A stretch of 64,000 bases of DNA from Selenomonadaceae bacterium (GTDB taxonomy: Bacteria > Bacillota > Negativicutes > Selenomonadales > Selenomonadaceae). A model generated the notes under the pieces. That model was given only the letters and a program-made list of their open reading frames with translations, was not told the DNA's origin and did not search any database. The stretch is from positions 1-64,000 of the forward strand of contig JAGABT010000019.1 of assembly GCA_017614505.1 (NCBI GenBank). The letters run 5' to 3'. The position numbers and the translations under genes are program-made. Numbering within the stretch: position 1 is the first letter of the stretch; every line of letters begins with the position of its first letter. Positions 36,432-45,256 of the stretch are shown piece by piece.

Positions 36432-37979
36432 CTAATCGAAAAACCTGCGAAAATCCAGCTGCTTATAATTTTTCAGTTCGCGCTGAATGATTCTATCCAG
36501 CGAGCGCATTCCCAGCAGCTCAACCGGCGCCTTATCGTCAGTCAAAATATTTCCGCCAGTACTCGGAACTCGCCAGCTCCGCGCGATTTTTTCCATTAAG
36601 CCGCGCAAATCTTTATCGCTCAGCAAATCCGCGCGACGCTCAAAATTATTAAAAACTGCCTCGTCAGCCGCCGCAAAAACTTCACGGTTGCCGCCCACGT
36701 CTACCGCCCGCACCGCCGGAAATACCTCTCCAATCGTGTCAGTCAGCCAGTCATTAATCTCGCCGCGCATGTTCATGTTGACGACCATCACGCCGCCCGC
36801 CTTCAAATGCGCCCGCACCAGCGCGAAAAATTCCACCGAGCTCATCTGGAACGGTATCGTTATATCCTGATACGCGTCCACCATTATCACGTCGTACAGT
36901 TTTTTATCCGCCGCCAGATACGCCCGCCCGTCGTACGTCGCCACTGGTATTTCCTCCGCCAGCGCGAAATATTCATGCGCCAGCGCCGTTATCTTTTCGT
37001 CTATCTCCACGCCCGCAACTTTCGACGCCGGAAAATATTTCTGGCACGCCTGCGCGAATGTCCCTGTGCCCATTCCCAGCACCAAAACATCGCCGCCGCC
37101 CGTCAGCACCGGCGCCGCCAGCGCGTAGTCATAATACATTCCCGTCAGCCCGCCGCTTTTAACGCGTATCGACTGCACGCCTATCAAAACGTTCGTCGAC
37201 AAAACCGTCGCCCGCGCGTCGTCCCTCACCTGCAAATAATTGTAAATCGATTCGCCCTCGTAGGCTAAATCCTTTTTCCAGAACGCAAAGCTGTTCCCGC
37301 TTCCAAGCACGCTCGCCAGCAAAAATATTCCCGCCGCCACCGCGCATAAAAATTTCTGTCCGCCCGCGCTCAGAAAATACGCCAGCCCTATCGCAAACAG
37401 TATCCCCGAAAATATCAGAAACGTCACCGCCGTACCGACCGCCGGTATCGTCACGAACGTCGGCAGAAACGTTCCAATGATACTGCCGACCGTGTTGAAC
37501 GCGTTCAGGTTTCCTACCACCCGCCCGTTATGCTCAAGGCTGTCCGTGGCGTATTTCACCAGCGACGGCGTGACCGTCCCCAGCAGGAACAGCGGCAGCA
37601 CGAATATCGCCATGCACGAGAAAAACGCCGCCCAGATTAATAAATTCACGTCAACCGTCACGATTAAAATTCCCGCAACCGCCACGATTACGAATTTGCC
37701 GAGCACGGGTATCAGCGCTATCCAAATCGCCGCGAAAATTATCCGCCGGTATAGTCGCGCAGGATTTGCGTCCGAATCCGCCCACCGCCCGCCGAATACA
37801 TTCCCCAGCGCCAGCGCTATCATTATCGTGCCGATGATTATCGTCCACACGATTTGCGAGGAACTGAAATAGGGCGCCAACAATCTGCTGGCGCCCAGTT
37901 CCACCGCCATTACCGACATTCCCGCGAAAAATTCCGTCGCATACAGGTAAGCGCGGCTCCGCAGTATTTTATTTTCCAT
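36432..37979 (-). CDS. Membrane-anchored spermidine-synthase-like protein
   Basis: A 515-residue fusion. Residues about 10-235 hold seven or eight membrane helices, and residues 240-510 a spermidine-synthase-like Rossmann domain (VLVLGMGTGTFAQ, VAGVEIDEKI, YDVIMVDAYQD). The usual GGGDG is replaced by GMGTG, so aminopropyl transfer is uncertain. Similar MFS/spermidine-synthase fusions occur in many bacteria without known function. Start overlaps the end of the transketolase gene by 11 bases. Confidence 0.75.
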   Translation of the reverse strand: MENKILRSRAYLYATEFFAGMSVMAVELGASRLLAPYFSSSQIVWTIIIGTIMIALALGNVFGGRWADSDANPARLYRRIIFAAIWIALIPVLGKFVIVAVAGILIVTVDVNLLIWAAFFSCMAIFVLPLFLLGTVTPSLVKYATDSLEHNGRVVGNLNAFNTVGSIIGTFLPTFVTIPAVGTAVTFLIFSGILFAIGLAYFLSAGGQKFLCAVAAGIFLLASVLGSGNSFAFWKKDLAYEGESIYNYLQVRDDARATVLSTNVLIGVQSIRVKSGGLTGMYYDYALAAPVLTGGGDVLVLGMGTGTFAQACQKYFPASKVAGVEIDEKITALAHEYFALAEEIPVATYDGRAYLAADKKLYDVIMVDAYQDITIPFQMSSVEFFALVRAHLKAGGVMVVNMNMRGEINDWLTDTIGEVFPAVRAVDVGGNREVFAAADEAVFNNFERRADLLSDKDLRGLMEKIARSWRVPSTGGNILTDDKAPVELLGMRSLDRIIQRELKNYKQLDFRRFFD

Positions 37980-38913
37980 TAACGAACGCGCGCGCCGTGG
38001 CGGAAATTTCCTCAGCGCAAAGCCCGAACGCCTTCAGCAGTTCCTCAGCCTCCGCCGAATAGCCGAACTCGTCGTTGATACCAATCCGCTTGACCGGCGC
38101 CGGATAATTTTCAGCCAGCACGCTGCAGACCGCCTCGCCCAAACCGCCGATAATCGTATGCTCCTCGACCGTGATAATTTTCCCGCAAGCCTTCGCCGAA
38201 TCAATCACCAGTTCCTTGTCGACAGGCTTAATCGTGCCCATGTTGATAACGCGCGCCGAAATTCCTTCAGCCTTGAGAATCGCCGCCGCCTTGACAACTT
38301 CCGGCAGCACAATCCCGTTGGCAATTATCGCCACGTCGTTGCCGTCGCTGACAATTTCGCCCTTGCCAACTTCAAATTTGTAATCCGCGTCATGGTAAAC
38401 CGGCGTCGCCGCCCGCGCGAATCGAATGTAAACAGGTCCGTCGTAGTTGTACGCCGCCTTAACCATCTGCCGCGCCTCTACGTCGTCCGAGGGACACATT
38501 ACCAGCATTCCAGGAATTGTCCGCATCAGCGCGAAATCTTCACAGCACTGGTGCGAGGCGCCGTCCGCGCCGACAGAAACTCCGCCATGGCTCGCGCAGA
38601 TTTTCACGTTAAGCCGCGGGTATCCAATGAGACTGCGAATCTGTTCATAGGGACGGCAGACCGCGAACATTGCGAAAGTCGAAACGAAAGGCTTGAGCCC
38701 CATCGTCGCCAGTCCAGCCGCCACGCCAATCATATTCTGCTCGGCGATACCGCAGTTGAAAAATCTGTCGGGAAATTCCTTGCCGAACACGCCGCTTTTA
38801 GTCGAGCCAGCCAAATCCGCGTCCATTACAACAATTTTATCGTCAAGCCGACCCAGTTCGAGGAGCGTTGCGCCGTAACTCTCGCGGGTCGCAATTTTTT
38901 TAACTTCAGCCAT
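37969..38913 (-). CDS. Transketolase, C-terminal subunit
   Basis: A 314-residue half-enzyme containing the pyrimidine-binding and C-terminal domains (FFNCGIAEQNMIGVAAGLA, ASHGGVSVGADGASHQ, ITVEEHTIIGGLGEAV). With the next gene it makes a split transketolase for the pentose-phosphate pathway. Start ATG 38913, three bases after the partner's stop. Confidence 0.93.
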   Translation of the reverse strand: MAEVKKIATRESYGATLLELGRLDDKIVVMDADLAGSTKSGVFGKEFPDRFFNCGIAEQNMIGVAAGLATMGLKPFVSTFAMFAVCRPYEQIRSLIGYPRLNVKICASHGGVSVGADGASHQCCEDFALMRTIPGMLVMCPSDDVEARQMVKAAYNYDGPVYIRFARAATPVYHDADYKFEVGKGEIVSDGNDVAIIANGIVLPEVVKAAAILKAEGISARVINMGTIKPVDKELVIDSAKACGKIITVEEHTIIGGLGEAVCSVLAENYPAPVKRIGINDEFGYSAEAEELLKAFGLCAEEISATARAFVNGK

Positions 38914-38916
38914 AAT

Positions 38917-39768
38917 TTACGCCTCCAAAATTTTCCTGCGCGCAGTTTCAAGCTCAGCCAGCGCCTGTTCGCATTCAGCGGGCTTAGCCGCCTTGCCGTG
39001 CCAGCCAACCGCGTTTTCCATGAACGAAACGCCCTTGCCCTTAATCGTGCTGAGCAGAACCACCGTCGGCTGACCGCTGCCAATATTTTCGTGGAAGAAT
39101 TTCAGCGCGCGTTCAATTTCGTCGAAGTCATGCCCGTTAATTTTTATCACGCGGGCGCCGAATGCCTCGAACTTTTTATCCAGCGGCTCGGTATTCATAA
39201 CGTCGGACGTTTTGCCGTCAATCTGCAGACCGTTCACGTCAACCGCCACGCAAAGATTGTCCAGCTTGTAATGCGCCGCGAACATCATCGCTTCCCAGAC
39301 TTCGCCTTCAGCCAGCTCGCCGTCGCCGTTCAGGCAGTAAACATTCGCGTCGATTTTCAGCACCTTCGAGCCCTTCGCCATACCGACTGCGGCGGAAATT
39401 CCCTGCCCCAAACTGCCGGTCGACATGTCAACGCCTGGCGTGGTAGTCATATTCGGATGCCCCTGCAGGTGCGAATTGATTTTGCGGAGCGTGATTAAAT
39501 CTTCAACTGGGAAAAAGCCTTTGTGCGCAAGTACTGCGTAAAGCGCCGGCGCCGCGTGTCCTTTCGACAAAACAAATCTGTCACGCTTAGGGTCGCGCGG
39601 ATTTTTCGGATCGACGCGAATTTCTTTTTCGTAGAGGTAAGCGAGATAATCAGCGGCGGAAAGTGAGCCGCCTGGGTGACCGCTGCCTGCCGCCGTCGTA
39701 CTGCGAACTATGTCTTCGCGCACCGTCACGGCGAAAAGTTCCAGCGCCTTCCTATCTTCATTCGTCAT
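38917..39768 (-). CDS. Transketolase, N-terminal subunit
   Basis: A 283-residue thiamine-diphosphate-binding half. It has AGSGHPGGSLSAADYLAYL, KGHAAPALYAVLA, and the ThDP motif from NGDGELAEGEVWEA to NLCVAVDVNGLQ. ATG at 39768 follows GGAGGAATTTTT. A much longer frame upstream runs antisense through rnpB and is not real. Confidence 0.93.
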   Translation of the reverse strand: MTNEDRKALELFAVTVREDIVRSTTAAGSGHPGGSLSAADYLAYLYEKEIRVDPKNPRDPKRDRFVLSKGHAAPALYAVLAHKGFFPVEDLITLRKINSHLQGHPNMTTTPGVDMSTGSLGQGISAAVGMAKGSKVLKIDANVYCLNGDGELAEGEVWEAMMFAAHYKLDNLCVAVDVNGLQIDGKTSDVMNTEPLDKKFEAFGARVIKINGHDFDEIERALKFFHENIGSGQPTVVLLSTIKGKGVSFMENAVGWHGKAAKPAECEQALAELETARRKILEA

Positions 39769-39855
39769 AAAAATTCCTCCAATCAAGCCCGAATTTCTAT
39801 CGGGATTAATACTGTAGCAGGAAATTGCCGCCATGTCAAAATTTTTCTGGGAAAA

Positions 39856-39884
39856 TTGACAGCCTTTTTCCCAAATGTTAAAAT
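39856..39884 (+). promoter_or_regulatory. Promoter of rnpB
   Basis: TTGACA (39856-39861), 17-base spacer, TAAAAT (39879-39884), placing the start near 39891, exactly the 5' end of the RNA. Confidence 0.85.
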
Positions 39885-39890
39885 TCTTCC

Positions 39891-40230
39891 GGCAGGTGGT
39901 CGAGGCAGTCGCGGCTGTTTTTTCAGCTGAGGAAAGTCCGAACTCCACAGAGCGGCGTGCCGGATAACGTCCGGTGGGAGTAATCCTCAAGACAGTGCTA
40001 TAGAAACGGAAACCGCCAGAAATTTTCTGGTAAGGGTGGAAAGGTGCGGTAAGAGCGCACCAGCTGGCTGGTAACAGCCAGGCTTTGAAAACCTCACGCG
40101 GAGCAAACTCAGATAGGAGAGGGTTGATGTTGCTCGCGGACCTCTCGGGTAGAGCGCTAGAGCCAGTTGGTAACAGCTGGTCCAGATAAATGATTGCCAC
40201 ATACAAAATTCGGCTTAACGATCGCCTGCC
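39891..40230 (+). ncRNA. rnpB: RNase P RNA
   Basis: The catalytic RNA that matures tRNA 5' ends. The conserved GAGGAAAGTCC lies near 39940 and the 3' CR-V partner AGATAAATGATTGCCAC near 40183-40199. P1 is formed by GGCAGGTGGTCG at 39891 pairing over 12 positions (wobbles included) with CGATCGCCTGCC ending at 40230, which fixes both ends. About 340 nt. Confidence 0.95.
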
Positions 40231-40248
40231 GCCAAAGGAGTTTTTATC

Positions 40249-41190
40249 ATGCCATTCATTTACGAAGAAAATCCCGACGGCACCTTCAGCAGGCGCGAAG
40301 TCGACCATATCAACGGCTATCTTATCGCCGGTCCAGATATTTACGTCGAAAAACGCGCCAAGCCGCTCTGCAATGTCCCGCCAATGATTAAAGGCAGTCA
40401 GCCTACCGACGGCGGCAACTTAATTATCGAAGCTAAAGACTACGAAAATTTTATTCAGCGCGAACCCGCCGCTAAAAAATATATCCGCAGATTTATCGGC
40501 GCCGACGAATTTCTCTACAACAAAATGCGCTACTGCCTCTGGCTCGTCGATTGTCCGCCCAATGAACTTCGCTCAATGAAATTAGTTTATGAACGCGTCA
40601 AAGCCGTCCGCGAATTTCGTTTAACCAGCACGAAAGCCGCAACCCGTAAAGCCGCTGAAAATCCGACGCTGTTCACTGAAATTCGTCAGCCAACCACGAA
40701 TTATATTTGCGTGCCGCGCGTCAGTTCTGAACGCCGCCGCTACGTTCCAATGGCTTTCATGACGCCGGATATTATCGCTGGCGACGCCTGTTCAGTTATT
40801 CCGAACGCGGATATTTTTCTTTTTGGAATGCTGGAAAGTTCTGTGCACATGAACTGGATGCGCGTGGTTGCCGGTCGGCTTAGAGCTGATTACAGATATT
40901 CTGGGACGCTGGTTTATAATAATTTTCCGTTCGTAGAAGTGAGCGAACGGCAGCGGGCGAAAATATCAGCGGCGGCGCAGGCGATTTTAGACGCGCGGGC
41001 GAAATTTCCAGAAGCGTCGCTGGCGGATTTGTACGACGAACTGGCGATGCCGGCGGAACTGCGGGCGGCGCACCGCGCGAACGATAAGGCGGTGCTGGAG
41101 GCTTACGGCTACGATTACGATATGGACGAAGAATCAATGGTAGTGGATTTGCTGCAAAGGTACGACGAATTGAGGAGGCGGGCAAAATGA
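40249..41190 (+). CDS. C-terminal fragment of an MmeI-like restriction-modification enzyme
   Basis: A 313-residue protein equivalent to the target-recognition and helical C-terminal parts of MmeI-like (type IIL) enzymes, which are about 900-1000 residues. Recognisable pieces: YVEKRAKPLCNVPPMIKG, TDGGNLIIE, CLWLVDCPPNELR, SSVHMNWMRVVAGRLRADYRYS, VYNNFPF, and the ending ADLYDELAMPAELRAAH. The endonuclease and methylase parts, with the NPPY motif, are missing. It nevertheless has its own ATG and AAAGGAG just after rnpB. It may be a remnant or a DNA-binding protein without catalysis. Its stop overlaps gmhB. Confidence 0.8.
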   Translation: MPFIYEENPDGTFSRREVDHINGYLIAGPDIYVEKRAKPLCNVPPMIKGSQPTDGGNLIIEAKDYENFIQREPAAKKYIRRFIGADEFLYNKMRYCLWLVDCPPNELRSMKLVYERVKAVREFRLTSTKAATRKAAENPTLFTEIRQPTTNYICVPRVSSERRRYVPMAFMTPDIIAGDACSVIPNADIFLFGMLESSVHMNWMRVVAGRLRADYRYSGTLVYNNFPFVEVSERQRAKISAAAQAILDARAKFPEASLADLYDELAMPAELRAAHRANDKAVLEAYGYDYDMDEESMVVDLLQRYDELRRRAK

Positions 41191-41690
41191 ACAGGGCTGT
41201 ATTTTTCGACAGAGACGGTGTGCTGAATATCGACACAATTAATCTGTACAAAATCGAGGACTGGGTCTGGATTGACGGCGCGCGCGAGGCTATCAAATAC
41301 TGCAACGACAACGGCTGGCTGGCGATTATAATCACGAATCAGAGCGGAATTGCGCGCGGTTTGTTTACCGAAGCCGACGTTGACAAACTTCATAATTTCG
41401 TTCAGGCTGAACTGAAAAAAGTCGGCGCGCATCTGGACGGGATTTACATTTGCCCGCACCACGTCGAAGGCACGGTTGAGCCGTACAATATCGAATGCGA
41501 CTGCCGCAAGCCGAAGCCTGGCTTGATTCTGCGCGCCTGCGAAGATTTTGACATTGACCCGAAGCAGAGCTACATGATTGGCGACAAGCAGCGCGACGTT
41601 GACGCCGGTTTGAACGCTGGCTGTAAGGGCTACCTGTTCGACGGGAAAAATCTGCTGGACGCCGTGAAGGAAATGCTCGGCAATGGCTGA
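41187..41690 (+). CDS. gmhB: D-glycero-D-manno-heptose 1,7-bisphosphate phosphatase
   Basis: A 167-residue HAD phosphatase of the ADP-heptose pathway for LPS core. FFDRDGVLN nucleophile, the IITNQSGIARG motif and the zinc-binding set CPHHVEGTVEPYNIECDCRKP. MIGDKQRDVDAG is the third HAD motif. It overlaps the preceding gene by four bases and the next by eight. Confidence 0.9.
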   Translation: MNRAVFFDRDGVLNIDTINLYKIEDWVWIDGAREAIKYCNDNGWLAIIITNQSGIARGLFTEADVDKLHNFVQAELKKVGAHLDGIYICPHHVEGTVEPYNIECDCRKPKPGLILRACEDFDIDPKQSYMIGDKQRDVDAGLNAGCKGYLFDGKNLLDAVKEMLGNG

Positions 41691-42222
41691 GATAATTCTG
41701 GTGACGGGCGGCGCGCGGAGCGGTAAGAGTACTTTCGCGGAAAAACTCGCGCTGAAAATTGGCGAAGGTCGCGCGGCGTACATTGCAACCGCCCAGATTT
41801 TTGATGACGAAATGGCTCAGCGCGTTGAAATGCACAAAGCCCGCCGTGATAAAAACTGGACGAATTTTGAAGCGCCCTTCGACGCGGAAAAAATTCTGGC
41901 TGAAGTCGGCGGCGTAGTTTTATTCGACTGCGTGACGATTTACCTGACGAACTGGCTTTTGACGCAGAATCTTGACGATAAAAATCTGCACAGCGAATTT
42001 GAAAATTGGATTGAAAAATTAATAGCCGCCGCGAGAAATTCCAGCGCGACGGTTATTTTTGTGAGCAATGAAGTTGGCGCGGGGATTGTGCCGGAGAATA
42101 AGCTGGCGCGCGTGTTCAGAGACTTCGCCGGTCTTGCTAATCAGCGAATCGCCGCCGCTGCCGCGCAGGTTTATCTGACGGTTGCCGGTATCGCCGTCGA
42201 CATTAAAAAACTTTCATCTTAA
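41683..42222 (+). CDS. cobU: Adenosylcobinamide kinase / guanylyltransferase
   Basis: A 179-residue enzyme activating cobinamide for the nucleotide-loop step of B12 assembly. P-loop GGARSGKS, GTP-site HKARRDKNW with a substituted start, and FVSNEVGAGIVPENKLARVFRD. cobQ at 51.5 kb belongs to the same pathway. The 3' end overlaps the EAL sensor by nine bases. Confidence 0.93.
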   Translation: MAEIILVTGGARSGKSTFAEKLALKIGEGRAAYIATAQIFDDEMAQRVEMHKARRDKNWTNFEAPFDAEKILAEVGGVVLFDCVTIYLTNWLLTQNLDDKNLHSEFENWIEKLIAAARNSSATVIFVSNEVGAGIVPENKLARVFRDFAGLANQRIAAAAAQVYLTVAGIAVDIKKLSS

Positions 42223-45105
42223 CGCCGCTTCCGCAACTTCGGCGTTCCTTTTTTCAAAGAAGGCAATAAAATCGTTGACCGGCATGGGCTTAGCGTTAAG
42301 GTAGCCCTGCCCGTAGCGGCAGCCGAGGCTGAGCAGTAAATTTTCCTCCTCAACCGTCTCTATCCCTTCGCAAATTACGGACATACCCAGCGAATTGCCG
42401 AGCTCGATGACGTTGCCGAGGATTTTTTTCATTTTCAGCGAAGAATCTGCGCCCGTCAAAACGGACCTGTCGATTTTCATAATATCCATTGGCAGACTGC
42501 TGAGGAGGCTTAACGAAGAATAGCCCGCGCCGAAATCGTCCACGGCAATCATAAAGTCCATTTCCTTGAGTCCGTTGATTATGCGCTCCGCGTTTTGTCT
42601 GGCGGTCTTTTTATCGAAGTCGCCGAACATCGTCTCGGTAATTTCCAGCTCAATCAGATTCGGCGGCAGCTTGTACTTATCGACAATGGCGCGCATTTTG
42701 TCAAGGTAGCCTTCCTCCGTCATGTGGAGGCGCGACTGATTCACGGAAATTGGCACGACTTCCAGACCGGCGTTGAGCCTGTCCATTTGCAGCTGGCACG
42801 TCTTTTCCAGAATGTAGTAATCGACCTGAATTACGAATCCGTTCTGCTCAAAAAGCGGAATGAATTTGCCTGGCGGCATGAAGCCGGTTACTGGGCTAAT
42901 CCAGCGAACCAGCGCCTCCGCGCCGATAATTTTCCGCGTCTTAATATCGTACTTCGGCTGATACCACGCCTTGAACTCGTCATTTTTCAGCGCGTCAACC
43001 ATTCGATTTTCAATGTTATGTTCCGTCGTCATAACTTCTTCCATTTTGTCATCGAAAATCGTCACGCCGGTGCTGGAATTTTTCTGGCAGGCATTAACCG
43101 CGCGCCCAATCGCCTGCTGAACGTCAAGGTCTGTATCGTAGCGGCTTATTCCGGCTTTCGTGTGAATGACAATCTTCGCGTTGGCGTCCGCCGTGTGCAT
43201 GTACCTGTACTCGTCGATAATTTTTGCCGCCCATTTCGCGAGTTTCTCCGCGCTCTCCGCCTTGCAAAGACAGATAAGGTGACCAACGTCAATTCCCGCC
43301 GCCGTGAAAATCACCGGCTCAGATTTTTTCAAGCCGTCTATCAGCGCGTGGAACTGGTCGTCAATGATTTTGTGTCCCATGTTTTCCATCATAACCGCGT
43401 CGCTCATCATCGAGAAAACCGTAATGAAAGTCGGCACGTCGGGATTTTCTTCCTTAAATTTCGGAACGTTAAGCTCAAGCCACGGGACATTCGGCAGGTC
43501 GTAGCGGAAGTCCGTGTACGCCATGTGCTGAACCATTTCAAAATTTTTCCTGTTAATCCTGCGGCGATAAATCAACGCGCCAATCATGAAAATCAGCAGC
43601 GCTATAAACAGAACAATTCCAATCGTATTTCGGTAGACAAATTTCTTAAGATTGAAACTCGACGAAATTTGCTGGTGCTTGTTGAGCATATCGCGAACCC
43701 AGCTCGCGTCGATATGATTAATTTCCTTGTTGAGAATGTGCCAGAGCCTCAAATCGCCGTCAAGGCAGGTAGCCAGGCTGATAAGTTCGTTGTACGCGGA
43801 AGTCGCGCTGGCTTCAAGGTTGTACGTTCCGGCGGATTCTATGAGCGAATGCGCGGTATCGCGGCTGACATAGGCAACGTCCGCGCGCCCGTCGCTTACC
43901 GCCTTCAGAGCCTCCTCAATCGTCGGCAGGTAGATAATTTTTTCCGCCGGAAAGTTCATCTCAATAAAATTGTGCGTGTAAAGATAATCATTGCAGCAGG
44001 CTACGACAGGATTTTCCCCGCTGTAATTTTCGCGCGTCACCGGCACATAATCTATCATCAGATAATGCTGCGTCGGGCTGATATTGGCTTTATCCGCCCA
44101 GCTGAAGTCGCAGACCGTGTCCGCAACGAAGTCAATTTCATCGTTCAGCATCAAATTTCTGGTTTCCTCGGGCGAATGCGTTTCGACAATCTCAATTTCA
44201 ATATTGAGGTCTTCGGAAATTCTTTTGATAATGTCCGGCATGACGCCGACGAGCTTGCCATTGCTGTCGCGGTAGGCGTAAGGCTGCTGGTAAACGAAAA
44301 TTGCCGTGCGAAGTTTCCCGCGGTCCGCCAGATATTCTCTTTCAAGGCGGCTGAGCAGCAGCGGAAATCCTTCCTTGAGGCTGTACTTGCGCTTGAGCGT
44401 GTCACGAATATCTGACTGGTCAAGCAAAAGCTGATCCATCGCCCAATTCATCCGGTTCAAAAGCTCCGTGCGGTCTTCCCGAACGGAAAGCCGGTAATTC
44501 TGCCTGTCAAATACCGCGTAGGTCGGCTTGGTCTTGTTATAAAAAAGCATGGCGTCCACGTAGCCGTCAACGTCGCCGCGCGAATAGGCGTCAATGACTT
44601 CCTGATAAGTTCTGTAGCCGGTGAACGTGTATTCAAAGCCCTCAACTCTGGCAATTTCGTCAAGCCCGGGCGTATCGTAATTCGTTATGACGCGCGCCAG
44701 ATTTATCTTCGGCTTAATCTGCTCCTGCCTGATGACAAGCTCCATTGGAAAACGTCCAACAACGTGGTCGGTGGACTTTGCATTTACCAGAAATTTGTGG
44801 TCGCCAGGAAGATTCGGCACAAGGTCAATTTCGCCGGTGTTCAGCTTATCCAGAAGGTCAGTCCAGTCGTCGAAAACAATGTACTCAAACTGGCAGGGAA
44901 CGTAATTTTTCAGAAATTCCATGTACTCATATCCGTAGCCGACGGTATGCCCAGGGCGGTCTTCGGACATAAAACTCGTGTTGACGACGTAGCCTACCTT
45001 TAAAGTTGTATTCGCTGGAGCACTTTCCGTTTTGGCGAAGTTTGTAGAATTTATCGCAATCGTTACTGCCGCTGCTGCTAAAAATTTTTTATAATTGCAT
45101 GTCAT
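42214..45105 (-). CDS. Dual solute-binding-domain sensor with degenerate GGDEF and EAL domain
   Basis: A 963-residue sensor. Signal peptide about 1-28; two family-3 binding domains at about 34-245 and 260-480; membrane helix 492-514; GGDEF-like domain 530-690 without a GGDEF motif; EAL domain 700-950. The EAL domain keeps Glu730 (AEALVRW), Asn/Ser in SVNQS, ELEITET, VDDFGAGYSS, the Lys of KIDRS and CEGIET, so c-di-GMP hydrolysis is expected. The periplasmic pair probably binds an amino acid or similar. It has its own promoter. Confidence 0.9.
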   Translation of the reverse strand: MTCNYKKFLAAAAVTIAINSTNFAKTESAPANTTLKVGYVVNTSFMSEDRPGHTVGYGYEYMEFLKNYVPCQFEYIVFDDWTDLLDKLNTGEIDLVPNLPGDHKFLVNAKSTDHVVGRFPMELVIRQEQIKPKINLARVITNYDTPGLDEIARVEGFEYTFTGYRTYQEVIDAYSRGDVDGYVDAMLFYNKTKPTYAVFDRQNYRLSVREDRTELLNRMNWAMDQLLLDQSDIRDTLKRKYSLKEGFPLLLSRLEREYLADRGKLRTAIFVYQQPYAYRDSNGKLVGVMPDIIKRISEDLNIEIEIVETHSPEETRNLMLNDEIDFVADTVCDFSWADKANISPTQHYLMIDYVPVTRENYSGENPVVACCNDYLYTHNFIEMNFPAEKIIYLPTIEEALKAVSDGRADVAYVSRDTAHSLIESAGTYNLEASATSAYNELISLATCLDGDLRLWHILNKEINHIDASWVRDMLNKHQQISSSFNLKKFVYRNTIGIVLFIALLIFMIGALIYRRRINRKNFEMVQHMAYTDFRYDLPNVPWLELNVPKFKEENPDVPTFITVFSMMSDAVMMENMGHKIIDDQFHALIDGLKKSEPVIFTAAGIDVGHLICLCKAESAEKLAKWAAKIIDEYRYMHTADANAKIVIHTKAGISRYDTDLDVQQAIGRAVNACQKNSSTGVTIFDDKMEEVMTTEHNIENRMVDALKNDEFKAWYQPKYDIKTRKIIGAEALVRWISPVTGFMPPGKFIPLFEQNGFVIQVDYYILEKTCQLQMDRLNAGLEVVPISVNQSRLHMTEEGYLDKMRAIVDKYKLPPNLIELEITETMFGDFDKKTARQNAERIINGLKEMDFMIAVDDFGAGYSSLSLLSSLPMDIMKIDRSVLTGADSSLKMKKILGNVIELGNSLGMSVICEGIETVEEENLLLSLGCRYGQGYLNAKPMPVNDFIAFFEKRNAEVAEAALR

Positions 45106-45139
45106 GCGTCATTCTCTCCCGAAAAATAAAGTGTTCCAT

Positions 45140-45168
45140 ATTATACGCTAGCAGAAAGATTTTTGCAA
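45140..45168 (-). promoter_or_regulatory. Promoter of the EAL sensor gene
   Basis: Minus-strand TTGCAA (45168-45163), 17-base spacer, TATAAT (45145-45140). Confidence 0.75.
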
Positions 45169-45197
45169 AAATTTTTACGTCGAAAACATTTTTTTTA

Positions 45198-45226
45198 TTG
45201 CTAAAAGCCTGCGCGAAAATTATAAT
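45198..45226 (+). promoter_or_regulatory. Promoter of the dehydrogenase gene cluster
   Basis: TTGCTA (45198-45203), 17-base spacer, TATAAT (45221-45226), divergent from the EAL promoter and 31 bases before the first ATG. Confidence 0.65.
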
Positions 45227-45256
45227 CTTTACAAATGAATTTTGGGAGTGATTTTT

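Noticed and set aside
40190..40391. Short frames over the 3' end of rnpB
   Set aside because: They overlap the RNase P RNA and the start of the following gene and have no support.
42595..44415. A 606-codon open frame on the plus strand inside the EAL sensor gene
   Set aside because: It is antisense to a gene with clear domains, has no ribosome site, and its arginine/valine/asparagine-rich product matches nothing.
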